Position numbers and translations under genes: made by a program. From Clostridiales bacterium UBA1389 (GTDB taxonomy: Bacteria > Bacillota > Clostridia > Oscillospirales > CAG-382), in assembly GCA_002305335.1 (NCBI GenBank), contig DBQR01000008.1, positions 18,969 through 33,428 on the forward strand: a stretch of DNA of 14,460 nucleotides, given 5' to 3'. Under the pieces are notes generated by a model. The model had not been told where the DNA came from. It made no database searches and was given only the letters and a program-made list of their open reading frames with translations. Of the stretch, positions 7,905 through 13,707 are shown one piece after another. The first letter of the stretch is position 1; every line of letters begins with the position of its first letter.

Positions 7905-9059
7905 TTATTTATTCCTTTTTATCCTGTAAGCAAGGGAGTTTTTAAGTTCGAAGATTAAAGTTTCCACCTCGTCCTCGGTGTTGAAGGGGGAAAAGCCTAT
8001 TCTTATAGCGGAATTGTTGTATTCCTCGCCGTATCCGAAGGCGGCCAAAGAGGTGTTTTCCTTTGCCTTTGTTGAGCAGGCGGAGGAGGAGGATATACAG
8101 ATACCCTTTGAGGAAAGATAATTCAGCACGACCTCGCTTTTTATCCCCTTCAGGCTTAAACTGATTACCGCGTCGATATGGCTTATCGGTTCCTTAATTT
8201 CAATGTCTCCGCCGAGAAGGGCGGTTGCTTTCCCGATAAACAGCTTTCTTAAAGCTGTTATTTTATCCCGGAAAGGCTTTGAAAAGTCCTCCGCCGCAAC
8301 GCCGAAGGCGGCAATCCCCACAATATTTTCGGTGCCGCTTCTTATTCCCCCCTCCTGGCCACCGCCGAAGAAGACCGGGGAAAGCTTAAGTCCTTTTTTA
8401 ATAAACAGCCCGCCGGTTCCCTTTAAGCCCCCTATCTTATGGGCGGAAAAGGAGGCGGCGTCGCAGTAGGCGGAGGCATAGGACGCCATCCCGTCGGGGA
8501 CCTTTAAAAATCCCTGAACGATGTCGGAATGGAACAAGGCTTCGGAGTTTGTTTCCTCAATTATATTCCTTATTCTTTTTAAGTCGGTCAGCGCTCCGTT
8601 CTGGTTATTCGCCTGCATCAGGGTGACAAGGCAGACTTTCTGGGTTTTAAGGGTATTTTCGATAAAGCCGTAATCAACTTCCCCGCCGGCAACCGGGGCG
8701 AACTCAACCCTAAAGCCCCTCTTTTCAAGGGACAACACCGTATTTACAACGGAAGGATGCTCGGCCTTTGTAGTTATAATAACATTGCCTTCACGTTTGT
8801 TTTTTTCGACCATCGATAATATGGCGATATTATTGGATTCGGTGCCGGAGGAGGTGAAATAAACCTCATCAGGTTTACATAATAATGAATCCGCCACCTT
8901 TTTCCGGGCGTCTTCGATTATTTCCTTTGCCTTCAAGCCCGCAAAGTGGGGAGAAGAGGGGTTGGCAAAACACTTCATTGCCGTTACGGCGGAATCCACT
9001 GCCTTGGGATTGGGGATGGAGGATGCGGAATTGTCGAAATATATCATTTTATTTTCCAT
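7905..9059 (-). CDS. Cysteine desulfurase (IscS/NifS family), partner of ThiI
   Basis: A 384-residue PLP enzyme releasing sulfur from L-cysteine as a persulfide. Seen: FDNSASS near the N-terminus, SSGTESNN (70-77) and AEHPSV (His101) that contact PLP, the cofactor-binding Asp179 in HSDIVQG, the Schiff-base lysine at about 208 in SAHKIGG, RSGTEN (240-245), and the catalytic Cys328 in the SSSSACS loop. Directly followed by thiI, which resembles the Bacillus NifZ-ThiI pair dedicated to tRNA thiolation rather than Fe-S assembly; no iscU/sufU is adjacent, which supports that reading. It is the first gene of the minus-strand operon. The ATG at 9059 has no clear ribosome site; an in-frame ATG at 9047 with GGAAA upstream is an alternative start. 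Confidence 0.92.
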   Translation of the reverse strand: MENKMIYFDNSASSIPNPKAVDSAVTAMKCFANPSSPHFAGLKAKEIIEDARKKVADSLLCKPDEVYFTSSGTESNNIAILSMVEKNKREGNVIITTKAEHPSVVNTVLSLEKRGFRVEFAPVAGGEVDYGFIENTLKTQKVCLVTLMQANNQNGALTDLKRIRNIIEETNSEALFHSDIVQGFLKVPDGMASYASAYCDAASFSAHKIGGLKGTGGLFIKKGLKLSPVFFGGGQEGGIRSGTENIVGIAAFGVAAEDFSKPFRDKITALRKLFIGKATALLGGDIEIKEPISHIDAVISLSLKGIKSEVVLNYLSSKGICISSSSACSTKAKENTSLAAFGYGEEYNNSAIRIGFSPFNTEDEVETLIFELKNSLAYRIKRNK

Positions 9060-9105
9060 AGCTTAATTAATCTGATTCCATTAATTGCATAGTTATACAT
9101 TTATC

Positions 9106-9134
9106 ATTATACATCAATCCTATTATTAAGTCAA
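9106..9134 (-). promoter_or_regulatory. Sigma-70/SigA type promoter for the eleven-gene minus-strand operon
   Basis: Read on the minus strand, TTGACT (9134-9129) is separated by exactly 17 bases from TATAAT (9111-9106). The predicted transcription start is near 9099, about 40 bases before the cysteine desulfurase ATG. Only one base differs from consensus. No other good promoter was noticed at the tight junctions downstream, so it probably drives the whole cluster down to argR. Confidence 0.8.
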
Positions 9135-9136
9135 TG

Positions 9137-9160
9137 CCATTTTACATACCCCACAAATGG
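9137..9160. repeat. Inverted repeat between the two divergent promoters (possible operator)
   Basis: CCATTT (9137-9142) and AAATGG (9155-9160) form a perfect 6-bp inverted repeat with a 12-base spacer. It fills the interval between the two opposing -35 boxes (9134 and 9162). Such a place suits a regulator binding both promoters, but arms of six bases can occur by chance and no regulator is encoded nearby. Confidence 0.3.
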
Positions 9161-9161
9161 T

Positions 9162-9190
9162 TTGACAAAACCTTCATGCCGTGGTATAAT
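9162..9190 (+). promoter_or_regulatory. Fully consensus extended -10 promoter for the BMP lipoprotein gene
   Basis: TTGACA (9162-9167), a 17-base spacer, and TATAAT (9185-9190) preceded by TG one base upstream of the -10 box (9182-9183, extended -10). All twelve hexamer bases match consensus. The predicted start near 9197 gives a leader of about 58 bases, containing an AU-rich inverted repeat (AAAATAAA 9201-9208 with TTTATTTT 9229-9236). This promoter rules out a longer reading frame beginning at the TTG at 9162, which is the -35 box itself. Confidence 0.88.
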
Positions 9191-9254
9191 CAGGTTGCAT
9201 AAAATAAAATCGGTTTACATAAAGTATGTTTATTTTAATCCGGTGGATGATACT

Positions 9255-10367
9255 ATGAAAAAAATTTTAGCATTTCTTATAACCGCCCTACTTTGCTTTT
9301 CCTTTTCATCCTGTACCTTTTTCAAGGAACAGCCCTGCGAGGTTGCCCTTATTACGGGAAAATCCGGCATAACCAACCGTTCCTCCGCCCAGGGGGCTCA
9401 TACCGGCATTTCCAAATACTGCGAAGAAAAGGGGATAAATTACCGCTACTTTATCCCTTCGGAAGACAGCACCAAAGCCTATCTGGAACAGGTGGAAAAA
9501 GCGGTTTCAAAGGGAGCGAAGATGGTAGTGCTTGCCGGCTTTTATCTTAAGGAAGCGGCGGAAAAGGCCTGCAGTCTCTATGAAAACGTGGATTTTCTGC
9601 TGGTGGACTGCTATGCCGGCGTGACGGATAAAAATGTGCATACCGTTACCTTCCGGGAGGAACAGGCGGGCTTTTTAGCAGGCTACGGGGCGGTTACAGA
9701 AGGCTTTACCTCCCTTGGCTTTATCGCCGGTTTCGACAACGAAATCAGCCGGAAATATTCCAACGGTTTTATCCGGGGGGTGGAATACGCCGCATCAACT
9801 AAAGGCATCACGGAAGTAACCGTAAACCACTGGATTGCCGAATCCCTTGAGGTGAAGGACAGAATAAAGGAACGGGCAAACGACTGGTACGGCAAGGGCA
9901 CCAAGCTTATTATGATCTGCGGGGAGGGGATTCAGTCCTCGGTAACCTCCGCCGCCAATAACCTGAAGGGAACCACCATCGGTTTTGACATGGACCAGGC
10001 GGGATATTCCGAAAGATATCTTACCTCCGCCATAAAAGCCCTCGACGAGGTCTGCTACAAAACCATTGAAGCTTATTACAGAAACAAGGGCTGGGATTTT
10101 TCAAGGGCGGGGAAAGTCCTGTCCTACGGCATCGAAACCGACAGCATAGGGCTTCCCACCAACAAGGGCAGCTTCAGGTTTTCCGCCTGGACGGTTGACG
10201 ATTACGAAAAGCTGTACGCCAAAATTAAGTCGGGGCAGATAATAATCCCTTCCGACGAACCCGAAACGGTAATCTGTAAGGTAACTTATTATGAAAGCGG
10301 TATTCCCGAACCGGAGGAAAGCAGCGTCGGTGAGAGCAGTGTCGGTTTTAATGATATGAGTGATTAA
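9255..10367 (+). CDS. BMP/PnrA-like substrate-binding lipoprotein
   Basis: A 370-residue secreted lipoprotein. The start is the ATG at 9255, giving a lipoprotein signal peptide (MKKILAFLITALLCFSFSSC, lipidated Cys20) and a GGTGGA ribosome site 7 bases upstream. After the signal comes a periplasmic-binding fold of the basic membrane protein (BMP/Med/PnrA) type: EVALITGKSGITNRSSAQGAH, GAKMVVLAGF, DFLLVD, TVTFREEQAGFLAGYGA, LGFIAGFD, NGFIRGVEYA, TKLIMICGEG, TTIGFDMDQAGYS and a C-terminal WTVDDYEKLYAKIKSGQ. Known members bind purine nucleosides for ABC uptake. The last residues are a Ser/Glu-rich tail. No permease or ATPase gene is next to it, so the transporter partner must be elsewhere or the protein acts as a sensor. 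The ligand cannot be told from sequence. Confidence 0.85.
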   Translation: MKKILAFLITALLCFSFSSCTFFKEQPCEVALITGKSGITNRSSAQGAHTGISKYCEEKGINYRYFIPSEDSTKAYLEQVEKAVSKGAKMVVLAGFYLKEAAEKACSLYENVDFLLVDCYAGVTDKNVHTVTFREEQAGFLAGYGAVTEGFTSLGFIAGFDNEISRKYSNGFIRGVEYAASTKGITEVTVNHWIAESLEVKDRIKERANDWYGKGTKLIMICGEGIQSSVTSAANNLKGTTIGFDMDQAGYSERYLTSAIKALDEVCYKTIEAYYRNKGWDFSRAGKVLSYGIETDSIGLPTNKGSFRFSAWTVDDYEKLYAKIKSGQIIIPSDEPETVICKVTYYESGIPEPEESSVGESSVGFNDMSD

Positions 10368-10410
10368 AAGGTTATATATTGCAATCAGTAGGTGAGGTTA
10401 TAAATCTCCC

Positions 10411-10431
10411 GTATTATTGGGATAATAATAC
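10411..10431 (+). terminator. Weak AT-rich hairpin downstream of the lipoprotein gene
   Basis: GTATTATT (10411-10418) pairs with AATAATAC (10424-10431) around a GGGAT loop, 43 bases after the stop codon. The 3' flank (CGGTTAATG) has no T run, so efficient intrinsic termination is doubtful; the real terminator for this transcript is more likely the hairpin at 10737-10765. Confidence 0.3.
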
Positions 10432-10446
10432 CGGTTAATGTTAAGG

Positions 10447-10645
10447 TAAAGCCCCCCTTGTGCAAAGGGAGGTGGCGAGATAAAACCGAGCCGGAGCGAT
10501 TGTCATCCGCTTGCGTTATCTTTGGATTTCGTTATGCTTCTCTTCCGGATAAAAGGCACTACCCCTTATCCGTCAGCCTGCGGCTGACGCCTTCTCCGGA
10601 AGTCGGAAGGCTTTGCTTCTCCCCGCCTTCTCAGCCATACGGTTG
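10447..10645. repeat. Non-coding intergenic repeat patchwork with several inverted repeats
   Basis: This is the larger part of the 404-base gene-free stretch 10368-10771. It begins with a C-run/G-run hairpin (CCCCCCTT at 10452-10459 against AAGGGAGG at 10465-10472, one mismatch), followed by GGAGCGATTGTCATCCGC. Then CGGATAA (10546-10552) matches TTATCCG (10566-10572), and CGTCAGCC (10571-10578) pairs perfectly with GGCTGACG (10582-10589). A segment rich in CTTCTCC and GGAAG motifs follows. From memory this resembles dispersed intergenic repeats of Ruminococcaceae, possibly a degenerate miniature element; I could not compare copies because only one is in the window. An 84-codon open frame crosses it (10458-10712) but looks like a typical spurious frame over such a repeat. 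Confidence 0.5.
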
Positions 10646-10736
10646 TGACATTACAATATATCAAAAAATATATGTTTCTCAATTAAAATTGATTATTATA
10701 AAATCTTTATAAAACTTCTAAAAAACGGGAATAATT

Positions 10737-10765
10737 AAAGGTGAAAGCATTACGCTTTCACCTTT
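10737..10765. terminator. Strong, probably bidirectional intrinsic terminator
   Basis: AAAGGTGAAAGC (10737-10748) and GCTTTCACCTTT (10754-10765) form a perfect 12-bp stem with an ATTAC loop. On the plus strand it runs into TTTTTCGTTTT; on the minus strand into CCTTTAATTATT. It lies just past the stop of the minus-strand membrane protein gene (10772) and downstream of the plus-strand lipoprotein gene, so it can serve both converging transcripts. Confidence 0.8.
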
Positions 10766-10771
10766 TTCGTT

Positions 10772-11398
10772 TTACGGTTCGGGGAGGGGGGTTGATATCG
10801 GCTGCTTTTTCAGTTTCAGTTCCAGAACCGGGTTGTCCCCTGCAAGGGACATTTTGCATACTCCCTTTTCGTAAACAATATTAACCCCAATAAAATACTG
10901 CTCTATAAGCTCCACCGGGAGGTAATATTCACGGTTTTCATACAGTACGGGGATTGACAGTCTTGCGGGGTTGCCGTTTACATACAAAAAGGAGGAATTG
11001 GTGAAACATTCAAGGTATTCGCCGCTTTGCCGGAGGATGAGGGTAAGCTTGTCCCGGTCGCCGGATACTGAAAGGTCGCATAATTTGTCAAGATCGGTAA
11101 GGGAGATATAAAACCCGAAACGCTTGTTTGCCTGTTCAGCGTCGGATAAAGCCAGTGTCTTCCCCTTCTGGTTCAGTATTCTTATGGAATAAAGGGTGGT
11201 GCTGCCGATATCGGAATTGAAGGAGATATAATAATACAAAAAAACCGCAAGACAAAGGACGACATAAAAGGTTAAAAACACCACCATTGCGGCATAAACA
11301 AACTGGCGGCGGTTCCTTTTTGCCTCCTTTATCCGGTTGCTTTTTTCAAAGATTTCCGGCGAATCATAGGGCGTGGCGGCGGATTTGCCCCTATTCAT
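10772..11398 (-). CDS. Single-pass membrane protein of unknown function with a stalk-like C-terminal domain
   Basis: I do not recognise a named family. The protein is 208 residues from the ATG at 11398, chosen because AGGGGG lies just upstream and a promoter at 11421-11449 makes the longer frame (from 11461) impossible to translate from that transcript. Residues 1-32 are cytoplasmic and basic near the membrane (KEAKRNRRQ), residues about 33-60 are one hydrophobic segment (FVYAAMVVFLTFYVVLCLAVFLYYYISF), and the rest should be outside the cell. The outer part ends with NGNPARLSIPVLYENREYYLPVELIEQYFIGVNIVYEKGVCKMSL (split here only as description), a pattern like the copper amine oxidase N-terminal/stalk repeats of Firmicute surface proteins: a short beta strand, a tyr-leu-pro helix and a G-x-x-V strand. 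It is transcribed divergently from the ClpC-like gene. Confidence is high for a real gene, low for function. Confidence 0.75.
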   Translation of the reverse strand: MNRGKSAATPYDSPEIFEKSNRIKEAKRNRRQFVYAAMVVFLTFYVVLCLAVFLYYYISFNSDIGSTTLYSIRILNQKGKTLALSDAEQANKRFGFYISLTDLDKLCDLSVSGDRDKLTLILRQSGEYLECFTNSSFLYVNGNPARLSIPVLYENREYYLPVELIEQYFIGVNIVYEKGVCKMSLAGDNPVLELKLKKQPISTPLPEP

Positions 11399-11420
11399 AC
11401 TGTCACCCCCTTTTATTTTT

Positions 11421-11449
11421 ATTATAGCAAAGGCTTGATTACAATTCAA
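11421..11449 (-). promoter_or_regulatory. Promoter of the unknown membrane protein gene
   Basis: On the minus strand TTGAAT (11449-11444) and TATAAT (11426-11421) are 17 bases apart. The expected start is around 11414, 15 to 20 bases before the ATG at 11398, leaving just enough room for the AGGGGG ribosome site. Confidence 0.75.
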
Positions 11450-11454
11450 CAGCT

Positions 11455-11483
11455 TTTTCACCTTTTTGAAAAAAACTCATAAT
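11455..11483 (+). promoter_or_regulatory. Possible promoter of the ClpC-like gene
   Basis: TTTTCA (11455-11460) and CATAAT (11478-11483) have a 17-base spacer; the -10 matches five of six, the -35 four of six. The -35 lies within a 7-bp inverted repeat (TTTTTCA 11454-11460, TGAAAAA 11467-11473). No CtsR-type or CIRCE (HrcA) operator was seen here. This is the best candidate, but not a strong one. Confidence 0.4.
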
Positions 11484-11528
11484 CTTATTAATGCAAAGCC
11501 GATATTAAAATCCCATCAGGAGAAACCC

Positions 11529-13682
11529 ATGATAAACAGATTTACCGAGGACGCCAAAAAAGTGTTGAGCGACGCCGTCAATTCGGCAAGGGAATACGGA
11601 CATACCTTTGTGGGAAGCGAGCATCTGCTCCTTGCCATTACCCGGACTTCGCCCAGATGCTTTGCCAACACCTCCATTACCTATGAACGCATGAAACATC
11701 AGATATACGAACTGGCCGGCACCGGCGCGGGTAACTATACCGGCGGGGAGGACCTTACCCCCAAATGCAAGAAAATCCTTATGCAGGCAGGCCGTCATGC
11801 CAAGGATTTGGGGTGCGAGGCTATAACCATTTCCCATATTTTAATGGCTATCCTTACCGAAGAATGCGTCGCCAAGCGGATTATCGAAATGGAGGGGGTG
11901 TCGGTATGCGACATTCTGATGTCTTTGGGTTCGGAAAACCGGGAGGATAATATTATTCAAACAGAATATAAAAAGAAGGAAAGGGCAAAGCCCACCCCCT
12001 GTCTTGACAAAAACGGCACCGACCTCACCGCCCTTGCCTTAGCGGGGGGAATCGAATCCATTATCGGGCGGGAATCCCAGGAGGAACGCATAATCCGGAT
12101 ACTCCTCCGGAAGTCCAAAAACAACCCCTGCCTTATAGGGGATGCGGGGGTGGGGAAAACCGCCATTGTGGAATCCCTGGCCAAGCGGATTGCCGACGGG
12201 CGGGTACCCGACCGCCTGAAGGGGATGAGGCTTATAACCATTGATATACCGGGGATAGTGGCGGGGACCAAATACCGGGGGGAATTCGAGGAAAAGCTGA
12301 AAAGCATTATTAACGAAGCCAAAGGCGAGGATATTATTCTTTTCGTTGACGAAATGCACACCATTGTGGGGGCAGGCTCCGCCGAGGGTTCGGTGGATGC
12401 CTCCAATATCCTGAAGCCCCCCCTTGCCCGGGGGGAAATAAAAATGATAGGCGCCACCACCCCCAACGAGTACAAGCGGATTATCGAAAAGGACCCCGCC
12501 CTTGAACGCCGGTTCCAGCCGGTAAAAATCGAGGAGCCCGCCAACGACGAATGTATAAGGATGCTGATTGCCACAAAGAAATATTATGAAGCCCACCACA
12601 ATATAACCATAACCGAAAAAGCGGTAAGGGAGGCGGTCAGAATTTCCTCCCGTTTTATAAACGGGAGAAAGCTCCCCGACAAGGCGGTGGACCTGATAGA
12701 CGAGGCCGCCGCCAACAGCGTAATAAAGCGGGGGGAGGTCCTTGACGGGGAGGATATAGTGTCGATCGCTTCGATAATGACGGGAATCCCCCCCGCCGTG
12801 CTGTCAAGCAGCGGGGAAAGCGAATGCAAGCGGCTTGAAGGTCTTTTAAAGGAAGCCCTTATCGGTCAGGAGGAAGTTTCGGAAAAATTAGCTTCCTGCT
12901 ACCGGAGGTATCTAAACCGGGGCAGCGCCGCAAACCGGCCTTCGGGGGTAATCCTTGCGGGGGAAAAGGGTACCGGCAAGAGTTATGCCGCCGGCGTATT
13001 TACCAAGGCCGCCTGCTTCACCAATATCATAAGGCTGGATATGAGCGAGTTCACCGAAAGCCATACGGTTTCAAAGCTTATCGGGTCCCCCCCCGGCTAT
13101 TTGGGCTACGGGGAGGAAACCGCCCTTGCCGAAAAGGTTAGGCGGCTTCCCTATTCGGCGTTGATTTTCGATTCAGCCGAAAAAGCCCACCCCGATGTAC
13201 AGGCCATTATTTCGAAAATCCTTGAGGAAGGCACCCTTACCGATTCGGCGGGGAATACGGTAAGCTTCGGCTGCGCTTTTGTGATTGTAATCCTTTCCCC
13301 CCAGAAGGGGATGAAAAAGACGGGTTTCACCTTCGGGGAAGGCGCTGCCTTTGCCATACCCGAAATCTTTGAAGGCAAGGCTGACGAAGTCATATTCTTT
13401 CCCTCCCTTTCAAAGGACAGCCTGTTTGAAATAATGTCAAAGCGCTGTTTTGACTTTATAAGCCAGAATTCTAAGGGAAAACTCTGCTTTACAAGGGAAT
13501 TCGAGGATTTCTTAAGGGAACAGTCGGGGAAATTCGCTTCCGCTTCGGCCTGCGTAAGGTTTGCCGACAAGCTTATGGGGGATGTCTTTTCCTCCCTTTC
13601 AAGGGAGGACTGTCCGGGCGAAATCTTCGTAAGCATCGACGACAAAAGGCCGGTTTTGAAAATTCCCGAAAAAAAGGCTTGA
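11529..13682 (+). CDS. ClpC/ClpA-like double AAA+ ATPase with degenerate second ATPase domain
   Basis: A 717-residue Hsp100 protein; B. subtilis ClpC has about 810. The ATG at 11529 has AGGAG 6 bases upstream and gives the typical MINRFTEDAKKVL start. Clp N domain: 1-140 (two repeats). First AAA+ domain is intact: Walker A GDAGVGKT 204-211, pore loop GTKYRGEFE, Walker B with Asp274-Glu275, arginine fingers in LERRF. The middle domain of ClpC is missing: only about 60 residues join DKAVDLIDEAA (385) to IGQEEV (445). Second AAA+ domain: Walker A GEKGTGKS 478-485 and pore loop GSPPGYLGYGEE are kept, but Walker B reads IFDSAEKAH (Asp548, Ser549 instead of Glu), sensor 1 reads LSP (Pro591 instead of Asn), the arginine-finger position is in FEGKADE (Lys617), and the sensor-2 GAR motif is absent. 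A ClpP-loop-like TGF is at 598-600. The family unfolds proteins for ClpP. It is alone, without ctsR-mcsA-mcsB. A second, canonical clpC may exist elsewhere. Confidence 0.9.
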   Translation: MINRFTEDAKKVLSDAVNSAREYGHTFVGSEHLLLAITRTSPRCFANTSITYERMKHQIYELAGTGAGNYTGGEDLTPKCKKILMQAGRHAKDLGCEAITISHILMAILTEECVAKRIIEMEGVSVCDILMSLGSENREDNIIQTEYKKKERAKPTPCLDKNGTDLTALALAGGIESIIGRESQEERIIRILLRKSKNNPCLIGDAGVGKTAIVESLAKRIADGRVPDRLKGMRLITIDIPGIVAGTKYRGEFEEKLKSIINEAKGEDIILFVDEMHTIVGAGSAEGSVDASNILKPPLARGEIKMIGATTPNEYKRIIEKDPALERRFQPVKIEEPANDECIRMLIATKKYYEAHHNITITEKAVREAVRISSRFINGRKLPDKAVDLIDEAAANSVIKRGEVLDGEDIVSIASIMTGIPPAVLSSSGESECKRLEGLLKEALIGQEEVSEKLASCYRRYLNRGSAANRPSGVILAGEKGTGKSYAAGVFTKAACFTNIIRLDMSEFTESHTVSKLIGSPPGYLGYGEETALAEKVRRLPYSALIFDSAEKAHPDVQAIISKILEEGTLTDSAGNTVSFGCAFVIVILSPQKGMKKTGFTFGEGAAFAIPEIFEGKADEVIFFPSLSKDSLFEIMSKRCFDFISQNSKGKLCFTREFEDFLREQSGKFASASACVRFADKLMGDVFSSLSREDCPGEIFVSIDDKRPVLKIPEKKA

Positions 13683-13707
13683 CAAAGCTATTGGCAACGG
13701 TTATAAT
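13679..13707 (+). promoter_or_regulatory. Fully consensus promoter for ylxM-ffh, overlapping the preceding stop codon
   Basis: TTGACA (13679-13684) contains the TGA stop of the ClpC-like gene (13680-13682). After 17 bases comes TATAAT (13702-13707). All twelve bases match consensus. The expected start is near 13714, about 50 bases before ylxM and inside the left arm of the hairpin at 13707-13739. Confidence 0.88.

Noticed and set aside
9162..9254. N-terminal extension of the lipoprotein by 31 residues
   Set aside because: The extension begins at the TTG of the -35 box and runs through the promoter; the ATG at 9255 gives a proper lipoprotein signal peptide and ribosome site.
10458..10712. An 84-codon open frame on the plus strand
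   Set aside because: It runs over the palindromic repeat patchwork, has no ribosome site, and its translation lacks any domain-like pattern; typical spurious frame in intergenic repeats.
10368..10771. CRISPR array, small RNA or riboswitch in the largest gene-free stretch
   Set aside because: The repeats are palindromes of differing sequence, not regularly spaced direct repeats, and no known riboswitch core was recognisable.
11399..11461. Upstream 21-residue extension of the unknown membrane protein
   Set aside because: It lies across the TTGAAT/TATAAT promoter of the same gene; AGGGGG before the ATG at 11398 marks the start.
11466..11528. N-terminal extension of the ClpC-like protein by 21 residues from TTG
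   Set aside because: No ribosome site at the TTG, and MINRFTEDAKKVL from 11529 is the family start with AGGAG upstream.
11399..11528. CtsR box or CIRCE element upstream of the ClpC-like gene
   Set aside because: Looked for the GGTCAAA direct repeat and the TTAGCACTC/GAGTGCTAA inverted repeat; neither is present.
11957..12599. Two long antisense frames inside the ClpC-like gene
   Set aside because: They mirror the codon bias of the coding strand, carry no recognisable domain, and lie over strongly conserved AAA+ motifs.
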